A stretch of 33,500 nucleotides of DNA from Candidatus Kapaibacterium sp. (GTDB taxonomy: Bacteria > Bacteroidota > Ignavibacteria > Kapaibacteriales > UBA4661): assembly GCA_025358765.1 (NCBI GenBank), contig JANYIG010000007.1, positions 1 through 33,500 of the forward strand. Direction: 5' to 3'. Below are positions 17,701 to 26,255 of the stretch, in pieces (position 1 is the stretch's first letter; each line of letters begins with the position of its first letter). Under the pieces are notes generated by a model. The model was given only the letters and a program-made list of their open reading frames with translations, had not been told where the DNA came from and did no database searches. A program made the translations under genes and the position numbers.

Positions 17701-20595
17701 ATGGCAAAATTTCTCCTCTTCGATGCAATGGGACTTGTGTTCCGTGCTTATCACGCCATGAGCAAAATGGGCTTGCAAGCTCCCACCGGAGAGCTTACTG
17801 GCGCAGTGTTTGGATTTGGAAATATTCTTTCCACAATTTTGAACAAGGAAAAACCGGATTACGTCTGCGTTGCGTTCGATACCGCCGCGCCCACGTTCCG
17901 CCACGAACGTTTTGAGCAGTATAAGGCTCACCGCCCCGAATTTCCTGCTGACCTCGCGCCACAACTACTTCGCATTAAACAGATGGTGTCGCTGCTGAAT
18001 CTGACACAAATCGAAATGCCCGGTTTTGAGGCGGATGACATCATCGGAACGCTTGCACTTCGTGCGGCTGCTTCGTCCGACGTAGATGTATTCTGCGTTA
18101 CGAGCGACAAAGACTATTGCCAACTTGTTACCGACCGAGTGAAATTGCTCAAGCCCGGTTTTACGATGGGCGAGTATGATGTGATGGATATTGAAGGCGT
18201 TCACAAAAAATTCGGCGTTGCACCCCACCAAGTAATTGACGTATTAGCACTTATCGGCGACGCTTCCGATAACGTACCGGGCGTGAAAGGCATTGGCGAA
18301 AAAACGGCGATTCCACTCATACAGCAATATGGTTCACTTGAAGCGGTGTATGAACATTTGCCAGAAATTAGCAAAGAAGCCGTTCGCAAGAAACTTGAAG
18401 CTGACCGTGAGATGGCGTTTCTCTCAAAAGAGCTTGTCACTCTTGACCTCAACGTGCCAGTGGATCTGCATCTGGAGGATTTTGTCCGCCGGAAACCCGA
18501 CACGGAGACGCTTCGGGAGTTTTTCTTGTCGTTGGGCTTTCGCACAATGCTGGGAAAATTTATTGCCCCAGAAGTAAACGCTTCTACTGCTGCGAGGGCA
18601 GGAGCACAAGAAAACATAGCAATACCGCCCACACAAACTTCATTAAAAACCATTCGTGATACGCCGCACGAATACATACTTGTGGATACGCCGGAAAAAC
18701 TCAACGTTATGGTGGAAGAACTGCAAAGTGCCTCACTACTTTCATTCGACTCTGAAACGACATCACTGGATATGATGAACTGCGATATCGTGGGTATGTC
18801 CTTTGCAAGCAAAGAAGGGCGGGCATTCTACGTTCCTTTCACAATAAATGAGAATGATGTACAACCGCAAACGTTGGAAGAATCAAGGGAATCGGAGCAA
18901 TCAGAAAAATTAACCATACAGGGGAATTTATTCGATGCTCCCCAATCTACACAAATCAAACCCATTGCCCATTACCCATTATTGATTGCTGCTTCCCTTA
19001 AGGCTCTTCTTGAGAACCCTCTGATTCCAAAGTGCGGACAAAACGCCAAGTTTGATGCGGTAATTTTGCGGCGTTATGGTGTAGATGTGTCACCAATTGC
19101 CTTTGATTCAATGCTCGCAAGCTACGTGCTGAACTCCGACATGCAGCACGGCATGGATGCGCTCGCTCAAAAATGGCTGGAATACAAGCCTGTGCCAATT
19201 TCGGATTTGATTGGCGAGAAGAAAAAAGAACAAATTTCTATGCGTGACGTGGCTGTGGAACGTGTGGCAGAATACGCCGCCGAAGACGCAGACGTGACGC
19301 TCAAACTCGCCTTGCGTCTGCGAGAGGAATTGCAAAAAGAAGGTTTGTTGGATTTTGCCGAGCGAGTGGAGTTTGCTGTGGTGGAAGCACTAACGGAAAT
19401 GGAATTTAATGGTGTTGCGATTGATACACCTGCGCTCGGTACGATTTCTGTTTTATTGAAGCAACAAATGGATGACCTTAAACGCCAGATTTTCCGCGAG
19501 GTGGAGCAATATGGCGTTGGTGAATTTAATGTGGATTCGCCCAAACAACTCGGCGAAATTTTGTTCGAGCGTATGAAAATTCCGCCTCTCAAAAAGACAC
19601 AAACTGGCTACAGCACAGATGCTTCAGTGCTGGAAGAGCTTTCGGAAAATTATCCGATTGCCGAACTTATGCTTGAATACCGCCAATATGCAAAACTTCA
19701 ATCTACCTATGTTGAAGCGCTTCCAAAAATGGTCAATGCCCGAACGGGGCGTGTTCATACAACGTTCAATCAGACCATTGCTGGTACGGGGCGTTTGTCT
19801 TCGACCGATCCGAACCTGCAAAATATACCGATTCGCACCGAACTTGGGCGCGAAATCCGTCGAGCATTCATCGCTCAAAAGCCTGAAATGGTCTTGCTTT
19901 CAGCTGACTATTCGCAGATTGAATTACGAATTATGGCGCATATTTGTGGCGACGAAACGTTGGTGAACGCCTTTAAGAATGGCTTAGATATTCATGCGGC
20001 AACGGCAGCAACGCTCTTTGGCGTGGGTGTTGACCACGTAGAGCGCGACCAGCGCCGCGTTGCAAAGACGGTGAATTTTGGTGTGATGTACGGGCAGGGC
20101 GCATTTGGTTTGTCGAAACAACTTAAAATCTCGCGTTCCGAGGCAAAGGAGATTATTGATAATTATTTCATCAAATATCCACGCATCAAAGAATATATTG
20201 ATTCAACTATCGCCAAAACCCGCGAAATAGGCTACGCTCAAACGCTTATGGGTAGGCGGCGTTATTTTTCTGACATCACGAGCCATAACCGCGTAGCTCG
20301 CACTGGCGCTGAACGTGCGGCAATCAATATGCCGATTCAAGGCACGGCGGCGGAGATGATGAAACTCGCAATGGTGGCAGTTTACCGAGCAATGAAGGAG
20401 CAAAACCTCCAGTCAAAGATGCTCTTGCAAATCCACGACGAGTTAGTGTTCGAGATGATTCCTGAAGAAGAGTATATCCTTCCAAACCTTGTCAAATCTT
20501 GCATGGAAGGTGCGATGGCGCTCGGCGAAGGAGAAAATGCTGTGCCTATTGTGGTGGAATTAGGAACGGGCAAAAACTGGGCAGAAGCACATTAG
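17701..20595 (+). CDS. polA: DNA polymerase I
   Basis: Family A polymerase for Okazaki-fragment maturation and repair, 964 residues from the ATG at 17701 (MAKFLLFDAMGLVFRAYH). All three domains are present. The 5'-3' exonuclease (about 1-290) includes GFEADDIIGTLA and SDKDYCQLV. The 3'-5' exonuclease (about 325-545) keeps its metal-binding D350 and E352 in FDSETTSLD, so proofreading is probably intact. The polymerase has motif A LLSADYSQIELR (D736), O-helix RRVAKTVNFGVMYG (K789, Phe at 793) and motif C QIHDELVFE (D913). A loop of about 45 residues (384-428) interrupts the exonuclease domain; it is acidic and low-complexity, and its end is encoded by the CCCATT repeat at 18961. The stop is only 23 bases from the convergent anmK stop. 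Confidence 0.98.
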   Translation: MAKFLLFDAMGLVFRAYHAMSKMGLQAPTGELTGAVFGFGNILSTILNKEKPDYVCVAFDTAAPTFRHERFEQYKAHRPEFPADLAPQLLRIKQMVSLLNLTQIEMPGFEADDIIGTLALRAAASSDVDVFCVTSDKDYCQLVTDRVKLLKPGFTMGEYDVMDIEGVHKKFGVAPHQVIDVLALIGDASDNVPGVKGIGEKTAIPLIQQYGSLEAVYEHLPEISKEAVRKKLEADREMAFLSKELVTLDLNVPVDLHLEDFVRRKPDTETLREFFLSLGFRTMLGKFIAPEVNASTAARAGAQENIAIPPTQTSLKTIRDTPHEYILVDTPEKLNVMVEELQSASLLSFDSETTSLDMMNCDIVGMSFASKEGRAFYVPFTINENDVQPQTLEESRESEQSEKLTIQGNLFDAPQSTQIKPIAHYPLLIAASLKALLENPLIPKCGQNAKFDAVILRRYGVDVSPIAFDSMLASYVLNSDMQHGMDALAQKWLEYKPVPISDLIGEKKKEQISMRDVAVERVAEYAAEDADVTLKLALRLREELQKEGLLDFAERVEFAVVEALTEMEFNGVAIDTPALGTISVLLKQQMDDLKRQIFREVEQYGVGEFNVDSPKQLGEILFERMKIPPLKKTQTGYSTDASVLEELSENYPIAELMLEYRQYAKLQSTYVEALPKMVNARTGRVHTTFNQTIAGTGRLSSTDPNLQNIPIRTELGREIRRAFIAQKPEMVLLSADYSQIELRIMAHICGDETLVNAFKNGLDIHAATAATLFGVGVDHVERDQRRVAKTVNFGVMYGQGAFGLSKQLKISRSEAKEIIDNYFIKYPRIKEYIDSTIAKTREIGYAQTLMGRRRYFSDITSHNRVARTGAERAAINMPIQGTAAEMMKLAMVAVYRAMKEQNLQSKMLLQIHDELVFEMIPEEEYILPNLVKSCMEGAMALGEGENAVPIVVELGTGKNWAEAH
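18961..18980. repeat. Three CCCATT direct repeats inside polA
   Basis: CCCATT occurs at 18961, 18968 and 18975 in a seven-base rhythm and is read as part of PIAHYPLLIA. It sits at the edge of a low-complexity loop in the 3'-5' exonuclease domain. The composition resembles intergenic iterated repeats rather than conserved coding sequence. Confidence 0.5.
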
Positions 20596-20618
20596 AAAAA
20601 AAGTTCTTGATGGGTTGT

Positions 20619-21854
20619 TCATGGAATCGAAATACTCCCCAATACCGCTTTACGGCTTGCTCCTGTGACCGACGGCAGATTGCCGTGCAAGCCGCCAAGC
20701 GTCCTGTACGCCAAGTAGCCAAAAAAAATCGCTTCTTTTCCATCGGCAGGAATGCCGTAGGCATCCGTTGTTTCAACAGTCATATCGGGGAGTTCGCGGC
20801 GCAGCGCGTCCATCAAACAAGGGTTGTTTGTGCCGCCGCCGCCAGCAATGATGCGTGTGTGAAGGCTATTGTCAATAAAATTGTTTTCGACCGCAAAACG
20901 ACGAATGTTCTCGGCAACGCTCCACGCCGTGTATTCCGTGACCGTTCGTACGACATCTTCGGCGGGCTGGGCATCGAAATATGTGTATTCAAGTGCTTTT
21001 TCAAGAAATTCTTTGTTGAAAAGCTCGCGTCCGGTGGATTTTGGCGGTGGAAGTGTAATATACGGTTCGTCCTTTAATGCCTCCATAAAGCGCGAAAGCA
21101 CACGTCCCGCTGCACCAATGCTACCACCAGTGTCATACCGTTTGCCAAAAAACTTGAGTGTAGAAGCATCTATGAGCAGGTTACTCGGTCCCGTATCAAA
21201 GGCAATCACACGTTCTTCCGACGCTCCGGCAGGGATAATCGTAATATTGGCAATTCCACCAAGATTAAGCGCAATAACGTTTTCATCGGCTTTGCGAAGG
21301 AAATGGTAATCGAACATCGGCGCGAGCGGCGCTGCCTGCCCTCCAAGCGCCATATCTGCGGCACGGAAGTCGCCTACGACCGGCACACCAAGCAGGTTCG
21401 CCAATATTGAGGGCGAGCCGAGTTGCAGCGTGGAGCGCACCGTGGTTTCGCCAAACCCCACGCCTGTTGGTTGATGCCACACCGTTTGCCCGTGCATTCC
21501 GACCGCCTCTAACGCATTCACCGCCACGCCCGCTTGTACACAAGCTTTGCGAACAGCCTCAGCGTATAAATGGCTTAACCCTGTATGAACGGTTGACACA
21601 TCAATAATAGATACAGACTCAGCTTTATCAATGTTTGTCGCCTTTGTCATTGCTTTGAGTGTTTCCGCAACGGCGGGTGGAAAATCAAGCGCTATTGAGC
21701 TTTTCAGCCGCATGGCGTGATTGTCGCCGTTTCGATAAAACTCCACCACAGCGGCATCTATGCCGTCGAGCGATGTTCCAGACATCAAACCACCCATCAA
21801 ACGCGGCGCTGAAAACCACAGGTCAGAAAACCAATCTCGTGAAGAGCTTACCAT
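20619..21854 (-). CDS. anmK: Anhydro-N-acetylmuramic acid kinase
   Basis: Cleaves and phosphorylates 1,6-anhydro-MurNAc to MurNAc 6-phosphate in peptidoglycan recycling; cytoplasmic, ATP-dependent. 411 residues, slightly longer than the usual 370-400 because of an N-terminal extension of about 18 residues. The signature GGLMSGTSLDGIDAAVVEF lies at about 21-39. Other family blocks are VVGDFRAADMALGGQAAPLAP (split by the catalytic Asp region), FDTGPSNLLID, DTGGSIGAAG and IIAGGGGTNNPCL. The start ATG at 21854 lies four bases from the stop of the outer-membrane protein gene upstream (21858), so the two are almost certainly co-transcribed. No murQ or other recycling gene is present nearby. Confidence 0.95.
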   Translation of the reverse strand: MVSSSRDWFSDLWFSAPRLMGGLMSGTSLDGIDAAVVEFYRNGDNHAMRLKSSIALDFPPAVAETLKAMTKATNIDKAESVSIIDVSTVHTGLSHLYAEAVRKACVQAGVAVNALEAVGMHGQTVWHQPTGVGFGETTVRSTLQLGSPSILANLLGVPVVGDFRAADMALGGQAAPLAPMFDYHFLRKADENVIALNLGGIANITIIPAGASEERVIAFDTGPSNLLIDASTLKFFGKRYDTGGSIGAAGRVLSRFMEALKDEPYITLPPPKSTGRELFNKEFLEKALEYTYFDAQPAEDVVRTVTEYTAWSVAENIRRFAVENNFIDNSLHTRIIAGGGGTNNPCLMDALRRELPDMTVETTDAYGIPADGKEAIFFGYLAYRTLGGLHGNLPSVTGASRKAVLGSISIP

Positions 21855-21857
21855 TGC

Positions 21858-22652
21858 TTAAAATCTCCATCCTACGGTAAATGTAAAGAACAATCCGCCG
21901 AAGTCTCGAATGGGCGGTATCTGTGTTGTTGAGCTATTCATGCTTTCCAGCCCATCGCCGCCAAAGGGTATGACATAATACCGCACCACAATATTGCTGA
22001 TGGAGTTACCGACAGAGGGAAGGCTCGTGCCGAGTCCAATAAATCCCCCGAACCGTGCATACACCGTAGCTTCACCGAATGATGGGAAGAATTCGTAATA
22101 GGTATTGTCACGGATGTACGGCGCTGCAATTACAAACGTTGAGCCAATTCCCGCTTGCACAAACGGTTTGAGGGCATCGGTGAAACTTAGAGCGCCAAGT
22201 TTGTATTGAACGCCAACAGTCAGTGGAAGCATAAACAAACGATTGAGTTTGTCGGGTACAATGTAGCGTTGAAGCCGCCAGTCTGCCACTTCGTATTCAT
22301 CGGAGTTTTGCCTACCGGAAAAGAAAAAATCTGCAACTAGCGTCAGAGAAGATGAAAGTTCGTGTTGATAAAACCCGCCAAATCCAAAACCATTACCCGA
22401 AAAGATAATATTCATGCCCGAACCATTGACGGCGCGGCGCGTTGTCTCAACCTTTTCAATAAACGGTCGTGCTGGCGTGAAGACGATAAGTGTGTCATCC
22501 TCAAATGAAGGCGGTGTAGGCTTCTTCTGTGCAAACAGCGCAGTGCTGAACATCAGACACAAGGCGGTAGTGACAGCAACAGTGGTGGTTACCAACGTTT
22601 GGGCACAGCGTGTACTGATGCGAAGAACACGAGGAGTTTTTATATCGTTCAT
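21858..22652 (-). CDS. Outer-membrane beta-barrel protein
   Basis: 264 residues. The ATG at 22652 (MNDIKTPRVLRIST) is preceded by GAGAGG (22660-22665) seven bases upstream and opens a signal peptide ending near ALFAQ. The frame extends further upstream, but without a signal-compatible start. The mature protein has alternating aromatic/glycine strands such as FGFGGFYQHELSSSLTLVADFFF, a proline-containing periplasmic N-terminus and a terminal strand FFTFTVGWRF. This ends in a C-terminal aromatic (Phe), as expected for a BAM substrate. I read it as a small porin-like barrel of the OmpA/opacity type. It leads an operon with anmK. No specific function can be assigned. Confidence 0.82.
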   Translation of the reverse strand: MNDIKTPRVLRISTRCAQTLVTTTVAVTTALCLMFSTALFAQKKPTPPSFEDDTLIVFTPARPFIEKVETTRRAVNGSGMNIIFSGNGFGFGGFYQHELSSSLTLVADFFFSGRQNSDEYEVADWRLQRYIVPDKLNRLFMLPLTVGVQYKLGALSFTDALKPFVQAGIGSTFVIAAPYIRDNTYYEFFPSFGEATVYARFGGFIGLGTSLPSVGNSISNIVVRYYVIPFGGDGLESMNSSTTQIPPIRDFGGLFFTFTVGWRF

Positions 22653-22843
22653 GTTGTTGCCTCTCGTTCTGAGTTTCTGAATTGGTAGTGATAGTTGGAG
22701 AGATACGAACCAGAATACTTCATTCAAAAGTAGCAATTTCACGCATGGAACGCAATATTTTCTACGTTCTTGAGCAATTAAAATCGTACGTGTCTGTTGA
22801 ACCACGATTATCAAAGAGCATTATTATTTGCATTATTAGCGTT

Positions 22844-22947
22844 TATTCCGATTACTTTTGTATGTCATGCCAGCGAAGGCTGGAATCCAGATGTGGTGCG
22901 GACTCCGGCTGGGGCTGGCATGACAGCTCCGTACAATAATCGGAATA
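22844..22947. repeat. REP-like nested imperfect palindrome
   Basis: The outer arms TATTCCGATTA and TAATCGGAATA enclose inner arms TGTCATGCCAGC and GCTGGCATGACA. Between them lie GAAGGCTGGAATCCAG and CTCCGGCTGGGG. The inner unit is of the dispersed GTCATGCCAGCGAAGGCTGG type found in many bacterial genomes. It would fold into a long hairpin and carries no ORF of its own. Confidence 0.8.
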
Positions 22948-22967
22948 GGCTCTTTTGAGTGATTATT

Positions 22968-22997
22968 GCAAATGATTTGCTATTGCAAATGATTTGC
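22968..22997. promoter_or_regulatory. Two tandem 13-bp palindromic operators (putative Zur/Fur-family box)
   Basis: GCAAATGATTTGC occurs twice, at 22968-22980 and 22985-22997, offset by 17 bases. Each copy is a perfect 6-1-6 palindrome and extends to TGCAAAT-G-ATTTGC, the 7-1-7 layout used by Fur-superfamily repressors. The pair overlaps the -33 element and spacer of the promoter before the receptor gene, the place expected for a repressor. Assignment to Zur rests on the downstream ZnuD-like receptor and is inference. Confidence 0.65.
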
Positions 22998-23007
22998 GCT
23001 AAATTTG
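22977..23007 (+). promoter_or_regulatory. Bacteroidetes-type promoter of the TonB-dependent receptor
   Basis: TTG at 22977-22979 is followed after 20 bases by TAAATTTG at 23000-23007. This fits the Bacteroidetes sigma consensus TTG-N19/20-TAnnTTTG exactly. The predicted transcription start falls at about 23011-23014, on or beside the ATG at 23012, so the mRNA may be leaderless or nearly so. No Shine-Dalgarno precedes this start. Confidence 0.5.
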
Positions 23008-23011
23008 CCTC

Positions 23012-25519
23012 ATGAACTTCCTCCTATCTGAGAATAACTGCACAAGAAACATTTTCGTTACAGCTACACGCTCATCAGTGTTGAGCTGCCTTACAGCGAT
23101 TTGGTTTATTATGGTGCTGGTGTTTGGCTTCATATCTGATAACCTCTTAGCACAGGAATATGGCGTTCTTTCCGGTATGGTGCGTGATGCTGCCAACGGA
23201 AAGCCACTTTCGGGTGCGGTTGTTGTTCTTAAAGACTCGTCGCTTAAAGAGCCATCCAAAGGAAAGATTACAAACAATAACGGGCAATTTGAATTTATGA
23301 ATTTGCCGCAGAGAGCTTACATAATAGATGTGCATCTGCTTGGTTATGCTCATAATACACAACGTCTTGTAATACGTGACAGCATAGTGCTGATAGTCAC
23401 TCTGAAGCAAGAAGCCGTAAAACTTGCGGGCATCAAAGTAGATGGGCAACGCACAACAAACACGGGTTCTGCCACACAACAAACAACGCTTATCAGCGCG
23501 GCTGAACTTGACCGTGAGCGCGGACAAACGCTTGGCGACGCGCTCAAAACCGTTACAGGTGTAACATTATTGCAAACAGGACCCTCGATTGCAAAACCCG
23601 TCATTCGTGGGCTTCATAGTCAGCGTGTGTTGGTGCTGAATGCGGGCGTGGCTCAAGAAGGGCAGCAGTGGGGGGCTGAACATGCACCAGAAATTGACCC
23701 ATTTGCCCCAGCACAGATTGAAGTTCTGAAGGGTGCTGCTGGTGTTGAGTACGGGATGGGTGCTATTGGTGGTGTGGTGCGACTGTTGCCCCGCGAACTA
23801 CCCGCGACAAATATCATTCGTGGCGAGGTATCGCTCAATGGTTTTACGAACAATAGACAGGGCGCGTCGTCGGCATTTGTGGAGGGCGGAACACCTTTTG
23901 ATGGCTTGGGATGGCGCTTGCAGGGTAGTTTACGGCAAGCTGGCGATACCAAAACGGCAGAATACGTGATGGGAAACACAGGCTTCCGCGAGGCGAATGG
24001 CTCCCTCAATGTCGGCTACAAGCGGCGAGACTACGGCATTGAGGCATATTATTCGCATTTCAGCACGGAATTAGGCATTTTTCGTGGTTCGCACATAGGC
24101 ACGTTGAATGACTTGCTTCGTGCTATTGAGTACGGGCGACCGTTTGTGGATTATACATTTTCCTACGACATTAATCCGCCCAAACAAGAAATCACGCATG
24201 ATTTGTGGTCGGTGAGCGGTTTTTATGCTATGGGCATCGGTCGTTTAGAGATGCAGTACGGTTGGCAGCAAAATAATCGCAGCGAATACGATGCCCATAA
24301 CTTCCGTGTGCGGGATTCAGTCAATCTTCTCTCTGCCCTGGCACGTCCAGCATTAGGATTGGAATTGACCACGAACTCTCTCGACTTGAAGCTCCGGCAT
24401 ACTCCCATTACCATCGGTGAGGGTACACTTTCTGGCACGGCGGGAATGAGTGGTACACGCCAGAGTAATGCCCGCACGGGGCGTGTCTATTTGATTCCGG
24501 GTTTTCGGGCGTACAGTGGCGGCATTTACGCACTTGAAAACTATGCTGTAGGTGATTGGCTCTTTAATGCCGGTGTACGGTTTGACACACGCTACGTACA
24601 GATTTACGGCATCGAAGCTCGCAATCTGCCGGATACCACACAAATATTCTCGAGTGTGACGGGTGCTTTGGGGGTACTTTGGTATTTCAACGGCAATCGT
24701 GATGGAAAAGACTCTGCATCAACGAATGGTTGCTGGTCGCTTGCGATGAACCTTACATCCGCATGGAGACCGCCACAGGTGAATGAGCAGTTTAGTAACG
24801 ACGTGCATCACGGTACAGCACAGTTTGAAATTGGCGACCCGAATCTCCGCCGCGAACGCAGTTACGCAGCAGATATGACGCTTCATTATAACGAAGCAAG
24901 CATTCATGCGGAGTTCAGCGTGTATTGTAATTTGATAAATGACTTTATCTTTTTGCTACCCGATGTGCAAAATCCAACTGTCACAGTGCGCGGGACGTTC
25001 CCGACATTTCGGTATCGTCAGGCAAAGGCGTTATTGCGTGGCGTGGAAACACAAATACGATGGCAAATGTTTGATGAATTTTCGCTTGGCGGGAATCTAT
25101 CGCTCGTGCGTGGTGACAACCTCAACACGAACGAGCCGCTTTTCCAAATGCCTGCCGACCGCCTACGGTTGAATGCAAGGTGGGATGCGCCGTTCACGGG
25201 AACATTGCACAGTGTGTACGTGGAACTTATTTCAACGCTCGTTCGGCGGCAAGACCGCGCTCCGGCAAATGTTGATTATGCGCCACCACCCGCCGGATAC
25301 GGGCTTTTGGATATCACATTTGGGGGCGCATGGAAGCTCTGGGAACAGCCTGTACGCTGGAATATCAGCGTTCAAAACATGTTGAACAACGCATATCGAG
25401 ATTATCTGAGCCGCTACCGTTATTTCACCGATGATGCGGGACGAAATATTGTTATTCGCATCTCGATTCCATTTGGTATGGATCCGCTAAAGGCAGAATC
25501 GAATGGACATCAACAATAG
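23012..25519 (+). CDS. TonB-dependent receptor, ZnuD-like, probable zinc/metal importer
   Basis: This outer-membrane receptor has 835 residues. After a long signal region (cleavage near DNLLAQ, about residue 48) comes a carboxypeptidase-regulatory-like domain (about 50-135: GVLSGMVRDAANGKPLSGAV). The plug domain has VIRGLHSQRVLVLNAGV and IEVLKGAAGVEYGMGAIGG. A C-terminal 22-strand barrel ends VIRISIPFG before a short tail. In the plug, QQWGAEHAPEIDP (E223, H224) sits where ZnuD receptors carry the Asp-His metal-binding pair. That makes zinc the best substrate guess; iron, copper or an organic metal complex remain possible. The lipoprotein gene follows 62 bases downstream. Tandem palindromes over its promoter suggest repression under metal-replete conditions. 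Confidence 0.85.
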   Translation: MNFLLSENNCTRNIFVTATRSSVLSCLTAIWFIMVLVFGFISDNLLAQEYGVLSGMVRDAANGKPLSGAVVVLKDSSLKEPSKGKITNNNGQFEFMNLPQRAYIIDVHLLGYAHNTQRLVIRDSIVLIVTLKQEAVKLAGIKVDGQRTTNTGSATQQTTLISAAELDRERGQTLGDALKTVTGVTLLQTGPSIAKPVIRGLHSQRVLVLNAGVAQEGQQWGAEHAPEIDPFAPAQIEVLKGAAGVEYGMGAIGGVVRLLPRELPATNIIRGEVSLNGFTNNRQGASSAFVEGGTPFDGLGWRLQGSLRQAGDTKTAEYVMGNTGFREANGSLNVGYKRRDYGIEAYYSHFSTELGIFRGSHIGTLNDLLRAIEYGRPFVDYTFSYDINPPKQEITHDLWSVSGFYAMGIGRLEMQYGWQQNNRSEYDAHNFRVRDSVNLLSALARPALGLELTTNSLDLKLRHTPITIGEGTLSGTAGMSGTRQSNARTGRVYLIPGFRAYSGGIYALENYAVGDWLFNAGVRFDTRYVQIYGIEARNLPDTTQIFSSVTGALGVLWYFNGNRDGKDSASTNGCWSLAMNLTSAWRPPQVNEQFSNDVHHGTAQFEIGDPNLRRERSYAADMTLHYNEASIHAEFSVYCNLINDFIFLLPDVQNPTVTVRGTFPTFRYRQAKALLRGVETQIRWQMFDEFSLGGNLSLVRGDNLNTNEPLFQMPADRLRLNARWDAPFTGTLHSVYVELISTLVRRQDRAPANVDYAPPPAGYGLLDITFGGAWKLWEQPVRWNISVQNMLNNAYRDYLSRYRYFTDDAGRNIVIRISIPFGMDPLKAESNGHQQ

Positions 25520-25581
25520 TATTTACCTAGCTGACACAGCCATTCTCATCATTATTTTCTCAAAAGGAGCATTGTATATCT

Positions 25582-26166
25582 ATGAAACGTTTTTTGTTGT
25601 TCGGCGTTGTGATGAGCATGGTATCAGCGCTGTTGCTGGTCAGCACGGGGTGTAAAAAAGAAAGTAATCCAGCGGACAGTGGCAATCAGTTAGAAGAAGT
25701 ATTGCCAAATGTTGTGACGCTCACGCTCACGAGCAGCAACCCGCAAGAAATCGTTAAAGCAATCTGGCGCAGCACAAGCACCGCCGTCAATGCTGCAGCA
25801 GTCGTTCGGATTGATACTCTGCGTCTAACCGCAGGTAGAACCTACACTGGCATCATCGAAGCACAAAACGATCTCAAAACCCCGATTATTGATTTAACAC
25901 AAGATTATAAACGCCTCCAAGACGAGCATCAGTTTTTTTACACGCCAACTGTTGGCATATCCAACCGTGTAACGTTTATCCTCACCGACAAAGACAGTAA
26001 GGGACTCCCTATTGGCTTGAATTATACGGTTTCTGTGTCGGCGGGCGGTGTTGTATCGGGTAATCTCAATATTGTACTTGGTCACTACGATGATATGAAA
26101 AAAGATGGCATAACAAGAAGTCCTGAAAGCGATATTGATATTACATTCCCCGTGGCAGTGCAGTAA
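25582..26166 (+). CDS. Lipoprotein partner of the TonB-dependent receptor
   Basis: 194 residues beginning MKRFLLFGVVMSMVSALLLV, followed by STGC with lipidation Cys24; the serine at -3 is slightly atypical. The mature part is beta-rich: VVTLTLTSSNPQEIVKAIWR, then GRTYTGIIEAQND, DEHQFFYTP and a final DIDITFPVAV strand. Bacteroidota lipoproteins of this pattern, with an acidic/His segment near EHQFFY, recur directly after receptors with the EHxPEID plug motif. I recognise the pairing from memory and cannot name a formal family. It probably sits at the outer membrane and helps bind metal. AAAAGGAG precedes the ATG but about 12 bases away. A strong terminator follows 25 bases after the stop. Confidence 0.78.
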   Translation: MKRFLLFGVVMSMVSALLLVSTGCKKESNPADSGNQLEEVLPNVVTLTLTSSNPQEIVKAIWRSTSTAVNAAAVVRIDTLRLTAGRTYTGIIEAQNDLKTPIIDLTQDYKRLQDEHQFFYTPTVGISNRVTFILTDKDSKGLPIGLNYTVSVSAGGVVSGNLNIVLGHYDDMKKDGITRSPESDIDITFPVAVQ

Positions 26167-26190
26167 ATGTAGGGGGTATAAACAGCAATA

Positions 26191-26232
26191 AGGCTATCCC
26201 AAACGTTCTACGTTCAGGATAGCCTCGTTTTT
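26191..26232 (+). terminator. Rho-independent terminator of the receptor-lipoprotein operon
   Basis: AGGCTATCC (26191-26199) pairs with GGATAGCCT (26217-26225). Inside is a second stem AACGT/ACGTT around a three-base loop. CGTTTTT follows at 26226-26232. It lies between the lipoprotein stop and the convergent cytochrome c stop and may also slow transcription from the other side, though the T-tract there is poor. Confidence 0.88.
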
Positions 26233-26255
26233 GAAAATTTTTGCGAGCCTTCGAG

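Larger units (their letters stand above)
22653..23011. other. 359-base intergenic region with palindromes and promoter
   Basis: This is the longest gene-free stretch of the window. It holds the leader of the outer-membrane protein operon on the left, a 104-base REP-like palindrome (22844-22947), and two tandem 13-bp palindromes (22968-22997). A Bacteroidetes-type promoter lies directly before the TonB-dependent receptor. The 85-residue frame across it is read through the palindrome and is not a gene. Confidence 0.75.

Noticed and set aside
20499-21077. Plus-strand ORF of 192 residues across the polA end
   Set aside because: It overlaps polA in another frame and anmK antisense; both are well-supported families.
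22682-22939. Plus-strand ORF of 85 residues
   Set aside because: Its C-terminal third is simply a translation of the REP-like palindrome, and no domain or ribosome-binding site is seen.
22968-22997. Tandem palindromes as a CRISPR array
   Set aside because: Only two 13-bp units four bases apart, no spacers of protospacer length and no cas genes; an operator fits better.
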